A stretch of 10,770 bases of DNA, taken from Bacteroidaceae bacterium (GTDB taxonomy: Bacteria; Bacteroidota; Bacteroidia; Bacteroidales; Bacteroidaceae). A model generated the notes under the pieces. The model was not told the DNA's origin. It did no database searches and saw only the letters and a program-made list of their open reading frames with translations. This document shows, piece by piece, positions 7,146 to 10,770 of this stretch. The stretch covers positions 1 to 10,770 of the forward strand of contig JAEDMP010000079.1 in assembly GCA_016302965.1 (NCBI GenBank). Direction: 5' to 3'. Position 1 is the stretch's first letter, and every line of letters starts with the position of its first letter. The position numbers and the translations under genes are program-made.

Positions 7146-8645
7146 ATGAAAGCATTACGTATGAGCTGCCTCGCACTGATGATGGCAGCAGCAGAAGCCG
7201 CCATGGCCGGCGGTTTGTTGACAAACACCAACCAAAATGTAGCATTCCTTCGTAACCCCGCCCGTGATGGTGCCATCGGTATCGACGGTGTCTACAGCAA
7301 CCCCGCAGGCGTTGTGTTCTTGGGTGAAGGATTCCACCTCTCCATCAATCTTCAGAATGCCCACCAGACGAGAACCATTCAGACGACCTCTCCCCTCTTT
7401 TTCAACAATGCCAATCATGCCGGGCAACAGATGCACCAATTTAAAGGCAAGGCTGATGCTCCCATCATTCCCTCGCTCCAGGCAGCCTACAACAAAGGCA
7501 AGTGGAGTTTCCAGTTTGGCTTTGCCATTACCGGTGGCGGCGGCAAGTGTGAGTTTGAGGATGGACTCGGCTCCTTCGAGCAGGAAGTAGGCAAGGTCAC
7601 TAACTACGCGCCAAAGGTGAACATGCTTTACCAGACCCTTGGAGACGCCGGCATTCCCGGCATGAGCAACCACACGATGGGCAACAAGTATGCCTACGAT
7701 TCCTATATGCGCGGACGGCAGTACTATTATGGTTTCACCATTGGTGCCGGATATAAGGTAAACGACAACCTCTCCGTCTATGGTGGTCTGCGCATGCTGT
7801 ATGGCAGTGCCAACTATTATGGCTATGCCAAGAACATTCAAGTGGAGCACAAGGAAGGGGAGACTTCCGCCATGGTCAACGCCTCTGAACATTTCTCACA
7901 ATTACGCGACAACATGAATTATTATGCAGGACTGGTGGAGGGAAGCAACCCTGCCATGGCCCAGCAGCTCAGAGGCGCAGCAGAAAAGATAGACTCTCTC
8001 AGCATCGGCACACAGGACATCGAGCTCAACTGCGACCAAACAGGATGGGGAATAGCCCCTATCATCGGTGTCGACTATAAGACAAACAAGTTGAACCTTG
8101 CCGCTAAATATGAATTCAAGACACGCATGCGCTTAAAGAACAAGGCTGCCAACAGTCTGAGCGCAGAAAATATCTCAATGCTCGACAAGTATGCTGATGG
8201 TGGAAAGGTGGCCGAGGACACGCCTGCCCTGCTCACCGTGGGAGCCCAATACAGCATTCTCCCCTCGCTGCGCATCAACGCCGGATGGCACCATTACTTT
8301 GATGTAGACACCAAGCAGTATTCCAAGGACATGCTGGGCGACAGCAACGAGTATCTCTTCGGTGCAGAGTATGACATCTGCAAGAAACTGGAGGTGAGTG
8401 CAGGTATGCAGCGCACGGAATACGACTTGAAGGATGCCGGGATGAACGATATCTCCTTCAACGTCAGTTCCTACTCCGTAGGCTTCGGCTTGGGCTACAA
8501 AATATCGGACAAGGTGAAGGTGAACGTCGCCTACTTCCAGACCTTCTATGATGACTACAACAAGGCCAAGGATGCCAATGGTGTAACCAACAGTTTCACC
8601 CGCACCAACCGCGTCATCGGTCTGGGCGTCGACCTGAAACTCTGA
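7146..8645 (+). CDS. OmpP1/FadL-type outer membrane transport protein, 499 aa
   Basis: FadL-family proteins are outer membrane beta-barrels that bring hydrophobic compounds, such as long-chain fatty acids or aromatics, across the outer membrane through a lateral opening. The N-terminus is a signal peptide (1-21, ending AMA before Gly22). The mature start shows the family's N-terminal plug pattern with GVYSNPAGVVFL at 48-59, where NPAG is the hallmark. From about residue 62 to the end the protein is made of alternating amphipathic strands rich in Tyr, Gly and aromatics, e.g. YYYGFTIGAGYKV (193-205), LSVYGGLRMLYG (209-220) and SVGFGLGYKI (444-453). It ends in VIGLGVDLKL, without the usual terminal Phe. 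A polar, helix-like stretch at about 232-292 interrupts the barrel pattern. The gene has its own promoter and is followed by a hairpin, so it is probably monocistronic. The actual substrate is unknown. Confidence 0.85.
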   Translation: MKALRMSCLALMMAAAEAAMAGGLLTNTNQNVAFLRNPARDGAIGIDGVYSNPAGVVFLGEGFHLSINLQNAHQTRTIQTTSPLFFNNANHAGQQMHQFKGKADAPIIPSLQAAYNKGKWSFQFGFAITGGGGKCEFEDGLGSFEQEVGKVTNYAPKVNMLYQTLGDAGIPGMSNHTMGNKYAYDSYMRGRQYYYGFTIGAGYKVNDNLSVYGGLRMLYGSANYYGYAKNIQVEHKEGETSAMVNASEHFSQLRDNMNYYAGLVEGSNPAMAQQLRGAAEKIDSLSIGTQDIELNCDQTGWGIAPIIGVDYKTNKLNLAAKYEFKTRMRLKNKAANSLSAENISMLDKYADGGKVAEDTPALLTVGAQYSILPSLRINAGWHHYFDVDTKQYSKDMLGDSNEYLFGAEYDICKKLEVSAGMQRTEYDLKDAGMNDISFNVSSYSVGFGLGYKISDKVKVNVAYFQTFYDDYNKAKDANGVTNSFTRTNRVIGLGVDLKL

Positions 8646-8683
8646 TTTATACAGGCCCACCTCTTTTTGCAAAACAATGGAAA

Positions 8684-8723
8684 TTTGGCTGCAAGTATCC
8701 TTTTTGGCATACTTGCAGCCAAA
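8684..8723 (+). terminator. Hairpin terminator after the porin gene
   Basis: Perfect 15-bp arms at 8684-8698 (TTTGGCTGCAAGTAT) and 8709-8723 enclose a 10-nt loop, starting 38 nt after the porin stop codon. A T-run lies inside the loop rather than after the stem, so it is not a textbook U-tract terminator. An open frame (8677-8847) happens to run through the stem. Confidence 0.65.
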
Positions 8724-8730
8724 ATTCTAT

Positions 8731-8908
8731 ATGGAGAAAGCCAATAAAGAAGGTGACACTGGCGAATGGGCATTACAGGACGTGATGAAAGACATTGATT
8801 CCAAGGCAGAAATAACAACACAATCAGAAATTGTGCCGCTTCATTGAAAGCGATGCAAACCAGAAGTTACTCGAACTGCTTCGCAACGACATAGGTAAGA
8901 TTATCTGA
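8731..8908 (+). pseudogene. Frameshifted small gene remnant, unrecognised
   Basis: ATG 8731 opens a frame ending at TGA 8845-8847 with the product MEKANKEGDTGEWALQDVMK and 18 more residues. Omitting one base near 8824 makes the sequence continue in a second frame to TGA 8906-8908, giving a 58-residue product whose end, QKLCRFIESDANQ then KLLELLRNDIGKII, looks like a normal charged amphipathic helix. That protein-like quality directly after the first frame fails is the evidence for a single frameshift. In frame, the ORF can be extended upstream to ATG 8677, but that passes through the terminator hairpin and is doubtful. No promoter is seen. I do not recognise the family. It may be the C-terminal remainder of a longer gene lost at an island junction, or a chance pair of short frames. 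Confidence 0.4.
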
Positions 8909-8980
8909 TACAAAACCATATAGAGGTGCCAAGCTGTCGAATATTTGTTAATAATTCATGTCTAACGAGTATATTTTTGA

Positions 8981-9000
8981 ACAATTAGACTACAATTAGA
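8981..9000 (+). repeat. Tandem direct repeat ACAATTAGA, 11-bp period, upstream of the toxin-antitoxin promoter
   Basis: ACAATTAGA occurs at 8981-8989 and 8992-9000. The 11-bp spacing puts both copies on the same face of the DNA. They end 11 bp before the -7 box, where the -33 contact would be, so a regulator bound here could block or replace -33 recognition. This is an inference from position. Confidence 0.45.
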
Positions 9001-9011
9001 AATAAATGTAG

Positions 9012-9019
9012 TAACTTTG
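9012..9019 (+). promoter_or_regulatory. -7 box of the AbiE-type toxin-antitoxin promoter
   Basis: TAACTTTG matches TAnnTTTG and lies 23 bp before the antitoxin ATG, predicting a start near 9026. There is no TTTG at -33; the direct repeat 8981-9000 occupies that region. Confidence 0.55.
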
Positions 9020-9037
9020 TATACGAAATAAAGTATA
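9020..9037 (+). promoter_or_regulatory. Inverted repeat at the transcription start, candidate antitoxin operator
   Basis: TATAC (9020-9024) and GTATA (9033-9037) form an inverted repeat with an 8-nt spacer directly after the -7 box. The flanks continue the symmetry imperfectly (CTTT to the left at 9015-9018, AAAG to the right). AbiEi antitoxins are known to repress their own promoter by binding inverted repeats, so this is a sensible operator candidate; binding is inferred. Confidence 0.4.
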
Positions 9038-9042
9038 AAGGC

Positions 9043-9615
9043 ATGGAAGGCAAGAGATACAGCAACAGTTTTACCTCCTCTGGGATGGTAAAGGAGGAAG
9101 GAAGGGCAGCATACTATAAACTGCTGGAAAGCGTGCGTGATGGTGACACGATACGCATCAAGCGAGGTGTGTATGCCACAGCCGAACAGTTGGCTGACAC
9201 TATGATAGATGTGGAAGCCATTGTTCCGGGAGGGGTGCTGTGCCTTTTCTCCGCATGGAACGTGCATGGACTCACAACCTCGCTGCCACAGGCCTACCAC
9301 ATTGCCGTGAAGAGAGGCAGGAAAGTCACGCTCCCTGTCTTCCCCAAAGTAGAACTGCATCACATCACTGACACGATGTTTGACATAGGTGTCGAAGAAC
9401 AGATAGTCAGCGGCTATCGCATACAGATATATAATAAGGAGCGGTGTGTATGTGATGCTGTGAAATACCGAAACAAGATCGGTATGGACGTTTGTGCGGA
9501 AGTGGTAAACAGCTATCTGGAACTACCCGGCAGAAACCTTTCCCTACTTTTCGACTATGCAGACAAACTAAGAGTTAGAAGAATCCTTGAACAATATATT
9601 GCACTAAAGCTATGA
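9043..9615 (+). CDS. AbiEi-family antitoxin / transcriptional repressor, 190 aa
   Basis: This is the antitoxin partner of an AbiE-type toxin-antitoxin system. AbiEi proteins repress their operon through an N-terminal winged helix and counteract the toxin through a C-terminal domain, without stable binding in the classical type IV model. Evidence: the wing-like TIRIKRGVYAT (36-46), the central PGGVLCLFSAWNVHGLTTSLP (62-82) with the family's 'S..HGLT' region, HIAVKRGRK (86-94), and the C-terminal ERCVCDAVKYRNKIG (133-147), which matches the 'ERTLVDAxRxR' end of AbiEi domains. The winged-helix part is short: only about 20 residues precede the recognition-like helix RAAYYKLLESV (21-31). An in-frame TAG at 8986-8988, with no other start codon between, fixes ATG 9043 as the first one. 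Its stop overlaps the toxin start by 4 nt. Sequence composition looks less GC-rich than in the leftward genes. Confidence 0.8.
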   Translation: MEGKRYSNSFTSSGMVKEEGRAAYYKLLESVRDGDTIRIKRGVYATAEQLADTMIDVEAIVPGGVLCLFSAWNVHGLTTSLPQAYHIAVKRGRKVTLPVFPKVELHHITDTMFDIGVEEQIVSGYRIQIYNKERCVCDAVKYRNKIGMDVCAEVVNSYLELPGRNLSLLFDYADKLRVRRILEQYIALKL

Positions 9616-10487
9616 GCGAGATAAAAAACTATGGAAAATCCATCAGGGCAAGGCTGCTCAATGTGGCCAAGCAGGAGGAAGTGTTCTATCAGACCATCTT
9701 GACCAGATACTTTCAGGAGCGACTGCTCTACCGTATTTCCCGGACCCGTTATCGTGAGAACTTCTACTTGAAAGGCGGTGCGCTGATGTATGCCTACGAG
9801 AGGTTTGCTGCCCGTCCCACCTTGGACATAGACTTTCTTGGCACACACATCAGCAATGATGGCGAGCGCATAGCCGAGGCGTTCCGCGAGATATGTGCGG
9901 TTGGTTGCAAAGAGGATGGTGTACTATTTGCTGGCGACAAGATTGTCTCCCAGAACATCACTGAGTTCAAGGATTACCACGGAGTTCGTCTGAGTATTCC
10001 TGTGACAATGGACACCATCGCACAAGTGCTCACGATGGATATAGGATTTGGCGATGTGGTTACTCCGAATCCAGTTTCATTGGACTATCCTCTGTTGTTA
10101 GAGGGACTGCCCGAAGCAAGCATTCTTGCCTATTCCACAGAAACCGTGATTGCAGAGAAGATGCACGCCATCATAGACTTGGCTGACCAAAGCAGCCGTA
10201 TGAAAGACTATTATGACATCCACCATCTGCTCACATCTTTCCAATATGACACTGCCATTTTGCAAGATGCCATCAACCGAACTTTTGAGAATCGTCACAC
10301 ACCCTATAATTCCGACACAATGTTTTTCAGGAAAGACTTCCCAAACAATCCTCAGATGGAAGTTCGATGGATAGCTTTCCTGAGTAAGGCTAATATCAAT
10401 AGTGCCCTGTTATTTCCTGAGGTGGTGCGTTGGCTTCAAGACACATTAAAACCATATTGGACAGAATTCGGTCGTATACTGCACTGA
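9612..10487 (+). CDS. AbiEii-family nucleotidyltransferase toxin, 291 aa
   Basis: AbiEii toxins are DNA polymerase beta-fold nucleotidyltransferases; characterised relatives (such as MenT proteins) add nucleotides to tRNA, and AbiE systems cause abortive phage infection. All four family motifs are visible: LKGGALMYAYERF (53-65) with the nucleotide-binding GG, followed by LDIDFL (71-76) holding catalytic Asp72/Asp74; TMDIGFGD (141-148) with the third acidic residue Asp143; AEKMHAI (181-187); and RMKDYYDIHHLL (196-207), the RxKDxxD motif. Nothing essential is missing, so an active enzyme is expected. The ATG lies inside the antitoxin stop (ATGA, 9612-9615), indicating translational coupling and a single transcript. 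Length is normal for the family. The coding sequence ends directly against a gene remnant at 10488-10729. The target RNA or nucleotide preference cannot be read from sequence. Confidence 0.9.
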   Translation: MSEIKNYGKSIRARLLNVAKQEEVFYQTILTRYFQERLLYRISRTRYRENFYLKGGALMYAYERFAARPTLDIDFLGTHISNDGERIAEAFREICAVGCKEDGVLFAGDKIVSQNITEFKDYHGVRLSIPVTMDTIAQVLTMDIGFGDVVTPNPVSLDYPLLLEGLPEASILAYSTETVIAEKMHAIIDLADQSSRMKDYYDIHHLLTSFQYDTAILQDAINRTFENRHTPYNSDTMFFRKDFPNNPQMEVRWIAFLSKANINSALLFPEVVRWLQDTLKPYWTEFGRILH

Positions 10488-10729
10488 CTGGACTTGAAAT
10501 CTGGACAAAGGTTAAGGAGATTGAGCATACAGACGTCACTTACCTTAGTGACAACGACAAGCGATTGCTCGCCTTCAGCAATGGGGAACTGACAGAACAC
10601 GAGCTTGTGAACGCCTGTTTCACTGTTACCGAGCAAGTCAGCGAGATATAAGCCAAATTGCTCAATGCTGCCGTTAAACTGGCTACAGGTGGGACCACTC
10701 AACCTCATGTAGGCACTAGTAGTCTGTAA
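10488..10729 (+). pseudogene. Interrupted gene fragment downstream of the toxin, possibly the C-terminus of a mobilization (relaxase-like) protein
   Basis: A reading frame directly after the toxin stop encodes a protein-like stretch, GLEIWTKVKEIEHTDV at its start, then YLSDNDKRLLAFSNGELT, and on to VTEQVSEI. It hits TAA at 10649-10651, and the same frame then continues with AKLLNAAVKLATGG and TTQPHVGTSSL to TAA 10727-10729. A single C-to-T change (CAA to TAA, Gln to stop) would explain the interruption. The frame has an ATG at 10430, but that lies inside the toxin gene, so no independent start is credible: the 5' part is missing. The tail 'NAAVxLxxGG...GTSS' resembles from memory the small-residue-rich C-termini of some Bacteroidetes mobilization relaxases. 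That assignment is weak; the decayed-gene reading is stronger. The last 41 bases of the window show nothing further. Confidence 0.45.
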
Positions 10730-10770
10730 AGTCTAAAAAGTGACAAAACAAGTTACTTAACCAGCAATCA

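Noticed and set aside
7155..7892. A 245-aa minus-strand frame opposite the porin gene, and a 165-aa one at 8175-8672
   Set aside because: They are antisense shadows of the signal peptide and barrel-coding sequence.
8962..9363. A 133-aa minus-strand frame across the AbiE promoter
   Set aside because: It runs through the promoter and repeats and opposes the antitoxin coding sequence, with no recognisable motif.
1..10770. CRISPR arrays, tRNA or rRNA genes, complete insertion sequences
   Set aside because: No regularly spaced repeats, cloverleaf-like sequence with a T-loop core, transposase or terminal inverted repeats were found on reading both strands.

Overview
The window looks like a chromosomal segment from Bacteroidales, most likely a Prevotella-type (Prevotellaceae) bacterium. 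Three things point there. Several intergenic regions carry the Bacteroidetes promoter signature (-33 TTTG, -7 TAnnTTTG), and start codons sit behind A/T-rich leaders rather than Shine-Dalgarno sites. The order gltX then waaA/kdtA is common in that group. The protein families also fit: a GT30 Kdo transferase for lipid A, a 7TM-HD phosphodiesterase and a FadL-type outer membrane porin. No rRNA gene, tRNA gene, CRISPR array or complete insertion sequence was recognised. Family assignments come from reading motifs, not from database searches.

Left part, minus strand (1-4671). Two transcription units run leftward. The outer one is gltX (glutamyl-tRNA synthetase) followed by waaA/kdtA (Kdo transferase). 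It has a -7 box upstream of gltX and a strong hairpin terminator at 1808-1846. Beyond that terminator is a circularly permuted ATP-grasp gene with its own well-formed promoter and a leader of about 155 nt. It is followed by the first 46 codons of an alpha-E (DUF403) gene cut by the window edge. ATP-grasp plus alpha-E is a recurrent, poorly characterised gene pair thought to make a peptide or amide-linked product.

Middle, plus strand (4672-8723). Divergent from gltX is a 7TM-HD protein of the PgpH/YqfF type, a probable cyclic di-AMP phosphodiesterase, ending in a perfect 18-bp hairpin. Next is an OmpP1/FadL-type outer membrane transporter with its own promoter and a 15-bp hairpin just after its stop codon.

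Right part, plus strand (8724-10770). This reads as an accessory island: it looks less GC-rich and contains broken genes. A two-gene AbiEi/AbiEii-type toxin-antitoxin (phage-defence) operon with a 4-nt ATGA overlap is preceded by a promoter carrying a direct repeat and an inverted repeat that could be its operator. It lies between two gene remnants: a frameshifted 58-codon piece (8731-8908) and a fragment interrupted by a stop codon (10488-10729). The tail of the second fragment resembles the C-termini of Bacteroidetes mobilization proteins. The simplest reading is a decayed mobile element inserted downstream of the porin gene, in which only the toxin-antitoxin module remains intact.
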